From Protea cynaroides (taxonomy: Eukaryota; Streptophyta; Magnoliopsida; Proteales; Proteaceae): a stretch of DNA of 64,000 nucleotides. Positions within the stretch are counted from its first letter, which is position 1. Every line of letters starts with the position of its first letter. Below, piece by piece: positions 22,941-35,104 of this stretch. Where the stretch lies: assembly GCA_028583415.1 (NCBI GenBank), contig CM053271.1, forward strand, positions 85,929,789 to 85,993,788. Reading direction: 5' to 3'. The translations under genes were made by a program, and so were the position numbers. Under the pieces are notes generated by a model, which was not told the origin of the DNA, searched no databases, and saw nothing but the letters and a program-made list of their open reading frames with translations.

Positions 22941-24044
22941 CCACATGACCAGGGTTTTAAGGATTGGATCGGATAGGCAGATCCTGCCCGATCCGAGTTG
23001 GGATTGGCCATGGCTGATCCTGTGCAGCAACAGTATCAGGCCGGTTAACAAGGGCCAATCCTAGCAAGGTAAGGCATACTCAGGGAAAACAGGACCGGTC
23101 CCAGGCCAATTCCTTGTTGCTGAGTTTAGGGAGGACTGGCGGGGCCCGGCGCCCGGGCCCTCTGGGTTTTTTTTTTTTTTTTTTTTTTTTTTGGTTTGTT
23201 TTGGTTTACATTATTTGGTATCAGATGTAACCCCCTAATTCCATCAAAATAATTTAAAATTCAGACCCTGGACATACCGTCAACAAATCTTTTTAAAAGT
23301 TGAAAGCAACTTTCAATGATCCACATGTTATAAAAACCAAGGGCCCAAATGGACAACTGTATGATTCATTGTCATCTAAGTTGAATGGTACCCTTGACAG
23401 TAAGGACCTTAATGCTTGGATGTGTAATCAACTAGGTCGTTTAGAATGTTATGTTCGAACAAATATTGAATTAAATTCCTACCAAAAGGCCCTAGCAGTT
23501 CAAGCAAAGGCTGAACCTAAAGTTCTACCACCAAAATAGGTTCTCGTGTTTCCATCCGTTGTGGACGACTTAGAGATTGAAGTTGAAGACCAGATCCATC
23601 ACATGGTAGATGATTTTATTGAAGAGGCCAAGGTTGTCAAGGTTGAGGTCGTGGTTCAAGAAGGCTTCAAGAGCATCCCACACAAAGGCACAAAGCTGAG
23701 AATGCAACCTTTAAAGGTGAAACCATGACGAATGGGGAGATGAATGGAGGTGACGAAGAAATAGATATGGTGGATCTCGTGGACATACCCCTTCGGCCCT
23801 TCCCGTTAACTCGTTTCATGAAGTTGAGCACATCGACTTCGTGATTCCTCCATGATACTTTGAAGCAAGAGCTCCCAAGGTTGAAGATTTAGTTCCACAT
23901 TTGTACGAACAACCGGATTTCCTTTTCAGAGTAGGCTGAATACTCACCCTGGCGTGTTGCTCCTGAACCGCTTCAAAACTCGTGGTCGAGTTTTATTTTT
24001 AAGCAGGGAGCTGATGCAGTTTAAGGGAGGACATTGACAGGTAC
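22941..24044 (+). mobile_element. Fragment of an LTR retrotransposon, probably non-autonomous
   Basis: A GATCC-rich stretch (22955-23120) with inverted repeats is followed by a T run (23167-23192) and TGGTATCAGATG near 23217, a tRNA-Met primer-site match. Degenerate frames follow (23300-23728). The end, ACTCGTGGTCGAG near 23979 and AGGGAGCTGATGCAG near 24005, resembles the 3' end of Ty3/Gypsy pol frames before the purine tract. No complete domain can be read and no 5' LTR was found, so this is a low-resolution call. Confidence 0.35.
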
Positions 24045-25456
24045 TGATGCGGGACCTGGGTTGGAAAAAACCTAATGTACCTGCCGTAATCGAACCGATG
24101 GAGGAATGTTGGTGATCCACTATGACTCCGTGTATCCACATCGAACCATCGTCGAAAGAAGAACCATATGCCGGGGGGGGGGGGAGCAGTGATATCAACA
24201 TAATCATTTGAGTCACCCCAAACCCTCCCCCCCCCACCCCCCAAAAATGGATCTACTAATGGGCCCGCCCAAATTGTATGATAATCAATAATCAATGATA
24301 ATGGCAAAACAATGAATAAAGCAAAGTTTATAATGGTGAGTGGCACTTCTGTAATGTCAAGCAAATAATCACCCCCCATCTCTCCCGGGAATAGGCTATG
24401 CCCCTTCCACCAACTCTTCCTCCCTCGCGGTGCCTTTGTTTTTCTTTCTTGCCTCCTCCCCCCCCCCTGTCTTGGGTTCCCGTTTGGCTCTAGTAACCAA
24501 ACAGGGCCTAGGATGTAATAGGCATTTTTTTTAAAAACCAGGCGTCGTGTGGGTATTAACACAAAATAAGGATAAACAAAGAATAAGGGATTAAAAGAGA
24601 GGCAAAATTGGAAAGAACGCAATAAAAGCAAAACACAATTTGGGGGGCGGGGGTTGTCTTCAACCTCCAGTCCAGGGCATAGAGGCGGTAAACCAGATTT
24701 GATTGGAGAGAGAGAACACTCTCGATTGGACACCAGGAGGGCTGAAATTCCAGGTGAAAGATCACAACTGTCCACCCCTTTGGTTCCAACTGATGGCAGG
24801 TTAAGAAATCAAATGTGAAGCAACCAATAAACCCCTGAACTTGAATCTGACGGTAGAGAATGGTCAGGCTTAGTTGCAGATTTGATTTCTCATAACACGG
24901 ATGGATTCTGGCTACAAATTGCTTATGGAAGGGAAGCTTACACCCAAACTTGAGGGACGGAGGAGAGGAGGTGAAGGAGATCAATGAGATTTCTCATTCA
25001 GTCCAGAGGAGTCATGATTACAGAATAAGAAAAGGGGAAGAAAGAGATTACCTGAACTCACGGATGCAGAGAAGAGGATGGAAAGAGAGAAAGCACTTCA
25101 GCCCATAGGCACACAATTCAATACTTAATTCTTCATTCTATTCAATTCTTCAAATCTATCTTGTGTAGGCTCGGTTACATTATATTTAAAGAAAGTAATT
25201 GCAATCTAAATGCAATCCTAACTAAAATAGAAAGCCTTAAATTAAAAAACCAAATAAATTTCTAATACTTAACTGTAAATAAAATCCTAGTCTAAAAGGA
25301 CTAAAAATAGCTAGATAATAACTGATAAACATAGAAATAAATAAATCCTATTTAAATTCCCCAAATAAAAGATTACAAGATTTCCCCAAGTAAAATAACA
25401 TCCCACAAAGATTCCTATCCAAATCCGTCTCATCTTATGGGTCAACCACTGCATCA
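24045..25456 (-). repeat. LTR of the TGATGC...GCATCA family, probably solo
   Basis: The plus strand starts TGATGCGGGACCTGGG and ends CACTGCATCA. Reversed, it aligns in order with the solo LTR at 46014-47203. Shared blocks include GGATCTACTAATGGGCCC against GGATCCGCTAGTAGGCCC, GGCGGTAAACCAGATTT against GGCGGAAACCAGATTT, and ATTCTTCAAATCT next to a TATA-like element. Flanks GGTAC and CATAC agree at only 3 of 5 bases, so the target duplication is unproven. It contains a 12-base G tract (24173-24184) and C tracts (24227-24242). Confidence 0.65.
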
Positions 25457-26718
25457 CATACTGTTCACGTCAACAATACCAGCCCAAGCTACAGCAGCCT
25501 TTCGACTCAATGCATTGTTCCTTTACTGTTTTGTTTGCTGTAACCTGATGTTTTCTTAAAGGTGATCCTATTGCTGTGAGCTGCTTCCTTGTTGCTAAGT
25601 TTAGGGGACTGGTTTACATTACGATCTGACTGGACCTCCCAACTACCAAGTTCAAACTTGCGATGGGAGTTACCCAAGTAGCTCCCTTCCCTTACTTCTC
25701 TTCCTTTCCCGTCTCTGAGTTTCATTCCTTTGTGCAGTTCAATGACTTCACAAGGAGAACTCAATTGCAGCCTTGGTTACTGGTAACTGAGTCCGCTAAG
25801 AGAGCAAGGAGGCCCAAAAGCCCCTGTGGTATTACTTCTTATCAGTTTCACGCTTCCACTGAATATTCCGAAGAGCTTCTATTGATTAGACAATGCTTTC
25901 TGCACTATGATACTTAAAATGATTCCTTGTTACTCCTGTTGGAGTAGCAGTAGATTCAATTCCCTCTGTTCCTATTCCTCAGTCTCTCTGTCTTCTTCCT
26001 ACTGTGCTTCACAATAGAGGGTTCTGCCATGAAGATTCAGCTCTACACTCTCCAGCAATTATTTTGTTTTCTTTTTTTATTTTTAGTTAAAAATAGACTA
26101 GAAAGAGTAGAGAGGAGAGTTAACTCCTCACGTTTCCCCCTCTCGTGGGCCCATTTCTTGACCAATGTTTGTGGTGGAACACAACATTGGGACAAATGTG
26201 CAACATAAAGGATCCGACGTGGGGATTGTAATCGTTTACTTCATGATGCCTTAGCATTTTTACAACTGAAACTAGACAAGGATAAGTACTGGCATGTATA
26301 ACGCAAAAAGACTGCAGTACCGGTACAACATGTAACAGTACCCACTTGAGAGCTTTCTAGGAAAAAAGTTCATACTGTATGCCCCTTTTATATTTTATCT
26401 GATGAAAAAAAAAAAGATATGTCAATTCCAATACAAGCAATTGTACTGTCCATATCTATCCAGGTAAAAACCAAAACGTGGACTGTCAAATTAGCAAACA
26501 TCAAAATGCCATCATTTAAAAAAATTGCAACCTTTTTAACTCCTATGGAATAAGAACATCTCATTTTGCAGCATTTTCAACCATCAATTGGGATCTAGAG
26601 GCTCCAATGATATGTCCTTCTAGTAAAGAAATAATCTAGTCAATTAAAATAACTGAAACAATAATAATAAAAATATCAAAATAAAGGATAATTTAAGGAT
26701 TGATAAAAATATATATAG
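25457..26718. other. Intergenic stretch, includes the 3' flank of the PPR gene
   Basis: No gene or element is recognised. Modest open frames at 25507-25917 on both strands show no family resemblance. The part next to 26718 holds the PPR 3' untranslated region. Confidence 0.4.
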
Positions 26719-29700
26719 TCAATCTTGGTGGAGTAGTTCAACGTACCAGTAATCTCTACATGAACATGTGCCACCTTCAAAATGATGAAAGCGGTATGCA
26801 TCTCGCACCACAACAACGCGATTTGAAACCTTAGAGACCAACTTCATCCAATTATGACAATCATTACAAACACGAAGATTCTTAATTACACGTATTGGTA
26901 TTGCAGGGGACAAACTAATGAGCCCAAAAGAAACTGCTAGCTTTTCACTGTGAATATATGCAGTTGGGTCCTTGTTCCCTTGCTCCATATCATGCAAAAG
27001 ACTATAATGGTCCTGCACGTAACCAATTTCAGCTAACCGTTTATTCAGATCCTCTAAGAAATCGTATATCATATCTGCTAGTGGGTGCAAAAGGTCACCA
27101 ACAAAAAATGAATGAATACTGTTCTCGGCTTCAATCCAGCTACGACCAGGTTCCTTCTTTACACCTCTTTCTTTCATCATCTGCCTCGTTTGATCCCTAC
27201 GATCCCATTTCCTAGCCACTGCATATATATTTGATAGTAGAACATATGTTGCTGAGTCTTGTGGCTCCAATTCTAAAAGATATTGAGCAGCAAACTCCCC
27301 AATTTCAATATTTTTATGAACTGCACAAGCACTCAGAAGAGTCCTCCAGATCATTGCATCTGGTTCAATAGGCATCTCCTTTATGAATTCTCTTGCATGG
27401 TCCAACATCCCAGCCCGTCCAAGAATATCCACAACACAAGCATAATGTTCTGGTCTAGGAACTATACCATGTTCATCATTCATGGACTGGAAGTAATTGA
27501 GCCCCTGTCTTACCAAACCCACATGACTGCAAGCCGACAGAACACCCACAAATGTAACATGGTTTGGTGAAAAATCTTGCTGTTTCATCTCTTCAAAGAG
27601 ATCCAAGGCTTCACTACCACATCCATGTTGTGAATAACCTGTGATCATGGCATTCCATGATACTTCATTTCTCTTAACCATTTGAGAAAACTCCCTCCTG
27701 GCATCATCAATGTTCCCACACTTAGCATACAATGTAATTAAGACATTACCAGCCTCAATCTCAGAGTCATAACCTGTTTTAATCATCCGTGCATGGATCT
27801 GCTGTCCTGGTTTTATGTCGGCAATATTAGCAGCAGCGCTAACTGCAGAACCAAAAGTGAATAAGTTAGCTTCCAAACCTGCTTGATTCATCCGGACAAA
27901 CACCTGTAAGGCACCTTCACAATGGCCACTCTGCGCAAATCCTGATATCAATCCATTCCATGATATTTCATCTTTATCATTAATTGTCTCAAATGCAGAA
28001 TAGGCCTCTTGTAGTCTACCACATCTAGCATAAAGGCTAACAAGTGCATTCCCAATTGAAAGATCCATTGAGAAACCAGAAATGCAAGATTGAGCATGAA
28101 TTTGTTGTCCTAGGTTTAATGCTTGAATTCCAGCACATGCACTGAGAGCACTAGATAATCCTATGTTATCAGAACGAATCCCTCGAATTTGCATTTCTTC
28201 GAAAAGTTTAATCGCATCAACATAGAACTCATGTTGTGCATACCCTGCAATCATGGCTGTCCATGAGACCACATCATCTTCCATGAGCCCTTCAAGAATT
28301 TCCCTAGCAACCACTAATTTTTTGTTTTTGGCATACATATCAATAAGCACGCTGCAGACATATACATTATGCTCAAAGCCAGTTTTTATGACATGGGCAT
28401 GGATCTGCTCTCCACAATCAAGAGCCCCCAAAGAAGTACACGTCCTTAGTATACTAGGATATGTATACTGATTAGCCTTCAAACCAGCAACTTGCATTTG
28501 GGAAAACAACTCAAAGGACTCTCTCAGATGACCCAACTGCCCATAAGCCACAAGCATCACATTCCACAGAACCACATTTTCCTTTGCTGTGATATTGAAA
28601 AATTCATGGGCAGTTGCTATGTCAGAACACTTAACATATAAGTCAAGCAAAGAACCTTCAATAATTATATCAGAAGAAATCCCTGCCTTAATAGAATAGG
28701 AGTGGAGCTGTTTCCCCTTGTCAAAAGCTCCAACAGAGGCACAAACACTCAAGAGACTCGCAATAGTAACACAGTCTGGTTTCAAGCTTGTAAGCTGCAT
28801 CTTGTCAAACAGTTGAAAAGCTTTATCACTTTTCCCCCGTTGAGCAAGCCCAGATATAAGAGAGTTGTAGGTGATTCCATCTCGAAGGTTCATATCATTG
28901 AATATCTGCTCCGCAGCTATCAAGTTGATATAACGGCAATATAAGGTGATGAGAGCATTGCAGACAAAAGTTTCAGAAGAGAACCCCAACTTAAAAACTT
29001 GTGCATGTAACTGCTCTCCCAGCCTGAATAATTCAATTTTAGTGCAGGCACTTAAGACACTTGAAAACACATAAGGTGTCGGTTTAATGCCTGATTTCCT
29101 CATTTGGCGGAAGAAGAGGAGAGCTTCTTCTTCACGGCCATTTTGAGCAAAACCAGAGATCATAGCTACCCAAGAGATACTACTCTGTGAACATAATTCT
29201 TCAAAGATAAATTGAGCTGAATCTACAAATCCATTCTTTGAAAACAAATCAATCAAGGGGTTACAAACAACTGGATCATTAGCAAAACCTTCACGAATAA
29301 TCCTCGCATGGATCTGTTCAATACAATGGAAAGCAACATTGGCACCAACACATGCCCTTAAAACATTGGTAAAAGTGCCTTCATCAGGGTTGACATGGTC
29401 AGCTAGCATCTTTGAAAATAAACTCAATACCCTATGATTTGATTTCCTTGCAAGAGCCCCAGAAATTATACTATTCCAAGAGTATACACTTCGTTGAGAA
29501 AAAGTAGCAAGCACCTCAATAGCATCATCTAAGTCACCATAACTAGAATAAATATCAATTAGTTCATTACACAAACTGGGTTCTCTGTCAAAACCCAGTT
29601 TCAAAATCCTCCCATGTAGCTGCTCAGCATGTGTTAATGACCCAGTGTTCCGGCATCCCTTCAAAAGCCAAAAATAGGTATTAAAATCAGCATGAATACC

Positions 29701-30030
29701 ACGGCTGCCATCTTTTCTGAGATCTCCACTAACATCCTCTCCCATTTCTCCATCCAAGAACTTATCGAAACCATGGCAAATTGCAGTACTAATATTACCA
29801 ACCAAATTCAGTCTACAAAAATTTGCAGCAAACAACTGCAATATTTCCAAGATAATTAGAAAAACAAATGGAATAAAAGTATGAACAGATTGAAATTAAC
29901 TGGAGTATTAAGTGATATGTGGTACCTTTCGGAGTTTTGCAAAAGCTGTCTCCTCTGTGACTTTTCGCGGAAAGAGAGATACCCAGGAGTTAGAGAAGGA
30001 CGCATGTAGAGAAAAAGTAGATGGAACCAT
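26719..30030 (-). CDS. DYW-class pentatricopeptide repeat protein, At4g13650-like, organellar RNA editing factor
   Basis: PLS-class PPR proteins bind one RNA base per repeat, and the DYW domain is the cytidine deaminase that converts C to U in plastid or mitochondrial transcripts. The long exon 29835-26719 encodes a continuous series of 35-residue repeats (NVLIDMYAK-, NAMITGYSQ- and LISGFAQ-type motifs), an E/E+ region, a PG box (GRSWIE) and a DYW domain. HSEK (deaminase HxE) is at residues 997-1000 of the spliced model, CNDCH at 1025-1029, and CSCRDYW ends at 1065. The open frame upstream begins with TTG, not ATG. A 90-base GT-AG intron (29925-29836) joins exon 30030-29926, which gives ATG and 35 residues (MVPSTFSLHASFSNSW...) without acidic residues in its first 25 positions, a plausible transit peptide. 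The model has 1073 residues, close to my recollection of the Arabidopsis protein (about 1064). The usual stop after DYW is replaced by TAC, which adds YVELLHQD. No frameshift is seen. Confidence 0.93.
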
Positions 30031-31560
30031 ATGCACTAAACCTGAGTTCCTGTAATGTAGTTCTAAGATTTCATATAATTGCAGTATCTACCAAGAAAAA
30101 AAAAATTATAAATTCAGGCTAAATAATTACATGGTCCTTTGCTCAGGACTTGAACATATCGGAGCTGGATCAGAAAACAATAAGGTCTTAAGTTTTCAGT
30201 GGGATTTAATGGCCGCTGCAGGTTCAGTTTTCCCGAGGAACTGAAAGAAGGCCAATAATTGATATGGTTCATTAACTAAAGAATCCATCTGATTTGCACC
30301 CCAAAAATAATAAAAATAAAAATCCATCTGGTAACTCGACAAAGATCGAAAAGGCGTAATCCCTAATTTTTTTTTTTTTTTTTTAATGTAAAACCAACTC
30401 AACTGTGTTCAAACCTTGAAAAAATGGAAAAGAACAAAACACCCACCCCCCAGACTAAAAAAAAAAAAAAAAAAAGAGAGGCTTACATCCAATTCGTCAG
30501 TAACTCAGCTATCAAATCACTATACCATACTCTATCCCACAAAGCCCGCCCAATCCAACTTCACCGATCCGCCAATATTGTTTTCTCAGTCTCTGTGCCT
30601 TTCTCTCAAGCACTTCGACTACAGAATACGTTTGTAAAGCTGCAGCATAGAATCAAAGTAAAACCAAAAATGGATATTGAAGTCTCAAAAATGGGGATTC
30701 AATGAAGGGAGGAAATTGAAGAACGAAGAAGAACGGAAGATAGAGGACGCGGGAAGTGCTGCACTTGCTCCAGGCTTTTCTTTGGTTTGAAATGAATTTT
30801 CTCCGTCTGTGACCTTTGGGCTACAGACGTCGGCAAGAGTGTAAGGCTCTAAATCCAATATCGGATACGGTATCCATTATTGTCTAAAACACTAAAATCG
30901 ATCTGGATACCATATCGGTCGTGTCCAAAATTAATTTATCTGACTCAGATTTAATGGAAAACTATAAATGATCGATCTTTAATAAAATAATATTAAAATA
31001 GAATGAAATCAATAATCAATTAAATCTAAATCCGATACAAATAAATAGAATCAATCCATCCAATACTGATTACTTGAACCATGGACATATGTAAGAGTGT
31101 TCAAATCAAATCCAAACCAGACTGAATCAACCGTGTAACATTTTAAGTTTAAAATAGAATTATTTATTTAAATGGTTTGATTCGACAGATAAATCAGTAG
31201 TTTCAAACTGATTATAAACAGAATAAATTTTTAAACCGTTTAAATTGAACCAACAATCATACACAATAGTATATTCCTTCCTTTCTTTTATTTTTTTTTT
31301 GGGTAAAATATTCCTTCCTTTCTTTACCAAAAGAAAAATGTTCAGTCTCAATTGGACCCAGACCCAGAAATAGCAACTTGAACTCTAAAGAAACTGATTA
31401 CATGAATCAATAACATAAATCGGTTGTAAAACTGAAACAGTTTTAAACTTCAAAATCGGTTTTGAGATCAATACTGAGAAAACCGATTAATAATTAGTTC
31501 AATTTCAATTTTCACATATCACCCATTGAACAAAAATTGAACCACTTCTGCTTCTACTAC
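30031..31560. other. PPR upstream region and non-coding repeats
   Basis: The first 800 bases should hold the PPR 5' untranslated region and promoter; A and T runs occur at 30367-30384 and 30458-30475. From about 30840 the sequence has TE-like pairs such as ATCCAATATCGGATACGG and CCATATCGG, and then GATT/AACCG-rich stretches like degenerate inverted-repeat elements. No boundary could be fixed. Confidence 0.4.
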
Positions 31561-32248
31561 GGCTCTATTTGGTATCATTTTGATTTTTGATTTTTGTCTA
31601 TTTAATAAAAAGCATTTTAAAAATCATTTTTAATAAAAAAATGAAAATAGGTAAAACAGAGAGGATAAAGCTCTCTTCTGTAATCCTTGCCAAAGTCTTT
31701 GGATAAATCTCAATTTTGCCATTATCTCATTCTTTACTGTTCTCGATCCGAGTTATTCGAACATTGAAATCTCATTAATCCATCGTTCCCATGAAGAAAT
31801 CCCCATCCTTTTGTGCAGATCATTTGCTCTAGGGTTTTCAGTTATATCTCTTTTCTGGTTCTAATTTGTTGGATTTGCCATTGTATTTTGAATGTTTTGA
31901 TGTTCGACGTAGTGGTTTTGGTTGACTTCATGTTCGGATATGCAAATTTTGGTGAATTTTGATCGATCTATATGTCTATGTTTTCTGCTTGGTACTTTAT
32001 AAACCGTTTTACATTTTTACCCTCAATTTTCCAACCTAACATTTCCAACCTAAAACCCACGTGCAACTTGAAATTGCGCAAAACACCTTCAAAAATCAAA
32101 AAGAGGTTGAGACATCTTTTTGAATTTAGACTTATTTTTATTTTTATTTTCTTTTCATAAATAGCACCAAAAAATTATACCAAACACTTATAAAAACAAA
32201 AATTTGAACAAAACAAAAAAAAAACTAAAATGATACTAAAGAGAGCCC
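31561..32248. mobile_element. Inverted-repeat DNA element, GGCTCTxTTTxGTATCATTTT ends
   Basis: The left end GGCTCTATTTGGTATCATTT matches the reverse complement of the right end, GGCTCTCTTTAGTATCATTT. The interior (31680-31960) has the look of a plant 5' untranslated region (CTAGGGTTTTCAG, TTTTCTGGTTC) and may be captured host sequence. A third similar end, on its own, occurs at about 35985-36012. No target duplication could be recognised. Confidence 0.55.
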
Positions 32249-32691
32249 AGTGATTACCATTAACTAGGGTAAGGGTGTAAATCAGTTCATAAATGGTTTA
32301 TCGATTTAATTCGGTTCAATTCGAGGTTATTATTAATAGAAACCATAACCGAATCAATTGACTACCGGTTTATCGATTTCTTATAGGTTTCAATTAATTG
32401 GTTCATAAACAGTTTATTACACGGTTTATGGGGAAGGAGCAAATATTCAACGACCATAATAGATCGACAAAAAAAACTTTAAATATTAAATAATAAAGGA
32501 AAAAATTACTCGTATCTCCGTTGGACTATAGACTATTTCCACCTACCAACCAGTAGTTTTTGACATTTACTTCCTCTCCCATATAACTTCTGGTGGAAAA
32601 CCCAAAAAATTAAAAGAGAGCTTTACCCTTATTGGGTTTAGGATGAAAGAAATTGAAATGATAATTTAAACCTTCAATGAAATCAAATATC
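32249..32691. other. Non-coding stretch before the assembly gap
   Basis: AT-rich sequence with TTTATCGATTT and AACCGAATC repeats (32285-32420) that resemble degenerate transposon ends. No coding signal is seen. Confidence 0.4.
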
Positions 32692-33191
32692 NNNNNNNNN
32701 NNNNNNNNNNNNNNNNNNNNNNNNNNNNNNNNNNNNNNNNNNNNNNNNNNNNNNNNNNNNNNNNNNNNNNNNNNNNNNNNNNNNNNNNNNNNNNNNNNNN
32801 NNNNNNNNNNNNNNNNNNNNNNNNNNNNNNNNNNNNNNNNNNNNNNNNNNNNNNNNNNNNNNNNNNNNNNNNNNNNNNNNNNNNNNNNNNNNNNNNNNNN
32901 NNNNNNNNNNNNNNNNNNNNNNNNNNNNNNNNNNNNNNNNNNNNNNNNNNNNNNNNNNNNNNNNNNNNNNNNNNNNNNNNNNNNNNNNNNNNNNNNNNNN
33001 NNNNNNNNNNNNNNNNNNNNNNNNNNNNNNNNNNNNNNNNNNNNNNNNNNNNNNNNNNNNNNNNNNNNNNNNNNNNNNNNNNNNNNNNNNNNNNNNNNNN
33101 NNNNNNNNNNNNNNNNNNNNNNNNNNNNNNNNNNNNNNNNNNNNNNNNNNNNNNNNNNNNNNNNNNNNNNNNNNNNNNNNNNNNNNNNNNN
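32692..33191. other. Assembly gap, 500 N
   Basis: Exactly 500 N bases: a scaffolding gap of unknown or placeholder length. Open frames running through it are meaningless. The glyoxal oxidase pseudogene runs into it from the right. Confidence 0.99.
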
Positions 33192-33407
33192 CCACTAGAA
33201 TTCAACCGTCACGTAGTAAAACTACTGTCGAATGGTACAAACGTGGAATAGTAGTTGGGTTTAGTACTGGAAACCGAGATTTGTTTTGGATATTGGGTTG
33301 GTACATAACCAAGAATAAAACTGGATCTCTACCATATTCCCACCCTACAAGCCCATTTGCAGCTTCATTGATGATCAAAACATGATCGTTTGGGAGTAAG
33401 ACCATGT

Positions 33408-34304
33408 GTAGTAAAAGTATGTTCCAGAGTAAGTTTAAAACTATCACAGAGTTACGAAATAAATATTGATAATATTCAATAGTATATAAATATAGTAATT
33501 TTTAATGTAGATTACTTACGGAATTTATGAACTATGACTAGCAAAATGGATAGGGCTGAGTCGTGCCACCGGTCACTATCCTTAAAATTAATTCACCCCT
33601 TATGTGCAAAGAGTTCTTGTGAGATTAATCCCCAAGATAAAACAGCCCCAAAGTTGAAGCTTCTTCCACTTAGATTGCACTCCAAAAAGTGGTCTTTGTC
33701 AAAATCCCGACGGCTACAATCAACACTCAAGGAAAAAACAGAATGATTCTGATAACTAAAAACAAAATAAGGTTGGAGGAGAGACAGAAAGAGATAGAGC
33801 TCTATACGGGTTAAACTTGTTGTTGTAGCTTTAAGCTTTAGGACTCTTTTCTTATTAATAGAAGAAGAAATCTCATATCAATGGGTGCGATGGAAAGTCG
33901 TATCCATCCGACGAGTTGTGATGAATTGGAGGGTCAATTGAATAGAAAGTCAAGATTTAATCTTCCCAACAATCTTAAAGATCAATGGTTGAGATTAAAC
34001 TTCTTTTAATTTATATAGGTATGAACGTACTCATTCAAATATGTCATGCCTCTACGTATTCAAATAGGTAGAGACATACCCTTCAAAAAAATAAACCAAC
34101 GGATAGACCCGCACCCACACCCACACTCACGCCCATGCCCACGCCCACTCCCCACCTGGCATAGCACGACACTGCTCGGTTAGCGCGCGAGTGTGTGAAA
34201 AGCACCCCAGACCCCCCGGACCCTTCCCTCTAGAGGCATCCTTTCATTTAAGGGCTCAAGATGTTATAGCCTTTCATTTAAGGGCTCAAGATGTTATATG
34301 TCAT

Positions 34305-34347
<43 letters not shown>

Positions 34348-34516
34348 CTTCAATCTTACCTCTCCAAGCAATGTGGAACTAAAAAAAATCCTACAAGCTA
34401 AGTCAACCAAAAAACGTAATTGAGAAAATTTCCCTTCAAAACAAAAAAAAAAAAAAAAAACAAAAAGAGAGTCAAAAGTTTGAAACTTTTAGTTTTTTAA
34501 ATCTAAAAAACCCAAC
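33408..34516. mobile_element. 1.1-kb insertion inside the GLOX pseudogene
   Basis: The GLOX reading frame breaks and resumes at this segment, and ACCATGT is present at both edges (33401-33407 and 34517-34523) as expected of a target duplication. The insert has no clear terminal inverted repeats, no LTR ends that I can recognise and no coding frame. It contains a TA microsatellite and an A run (34443-34460). The edges do not form a GT-AG intron on the minus strand. The class is unknown. Confidence 0.55.
34309..34346. repeat. TA dinucleotide microsatellite
   Basis: About 19 uninterrupted TA units. Similar short TA tracts occur at 38587-38616 and 41528-41549. Confidence 0.95.
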
Positions 34517-35104
34517 ACCATGTCTCCCATCACTCTAGCAAGTGACATTGGCTCCATGATCAGTAATTCGGATCCTGGCACATGTGCTTAGAGCTTGTGT
34601 GGAAGTCCTTCCAGTGGCCTCCACGTATGAATCCCATGGTGCTCTACCACAGATGAGAACCTCAGCTTCCACCGAAGAAGAAGAAGTATTCAATGATAAG
34701 AGAATTGAGGAGCCGGTGAAAGGGTAGGTCAGTGGCTGATAATTGGGTACCGGCGGGAAAGTTTTGACAATAGAGTTGCTGGTGTAGTTGAACAAGATGG
34801 CTTCATTGTAAGTGAAGATGAATAAATTTCCATCGTCATTGAGATGAACAAGAGGGTAGAGATTACTAGTTTGTTCCAGAAATTTCCATCAAGCTCACAT
34901 AGCGAATTTCACTACTTTAACTGACTGTTAGTGATCTGTGAGTATTGGGTCCTCTCTCTCCCTTAGTTCTCGGTAAGGCTTCTTAATTCCATTGGAATCT
35001 GCTCTCAAAATGGGGAAATTAACTCCTCGATCGAGCTTCTAAGATTGTTTCCAAGATCTAGCTTGTGATTGTTTTTCGGTCATCGGTAATCATAGTGCTG
35101 CTTA

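Larger units (their letters stand above)
33192..34890 (-). pseudogene. Glyoxal oxidase-like (aldehyde oxidase GLOX) pseudogene
   Basis: GLOX proteins are secreted copper-radical oxidases of the galactose oxidase type that make hydrogen peroxide from aldehydes. Two minus-strand pieces match consecutive parts of the family. The piece 34890-34524 reads NLYPLVHLNDDGNLFIF, then NYTSNSIVKTFPP, then VEAEVLICGRAP and ALSTCARIRITD. It then shifts frame near 34545 into MEPMSLARVMGDMV. The piece 33407-33192 continues MVLLPNDHVLIIN, GWEYGRDPVL and NPTTIPRLYHSTVVLLRDG up to the gap. Between them lies an insertion (33408-34516). The N-terminal part of the gene is missing upstream, and the C-terminal part with further copper ligands would lie in or beyond the gap. 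No start codon is assignable. Confidence 0.82.

Noticed and set aside
23999..24775. A 258-residue minus-strand frame
   Set aside because: It lies in an LTR that is shared with 46014-47203, has no domain resemblance, and is interrupted in the sister copy.
32666..33205. Open frames on both strands made almost entirely of X
   Set aside because: They span the 500-N assembly gap.
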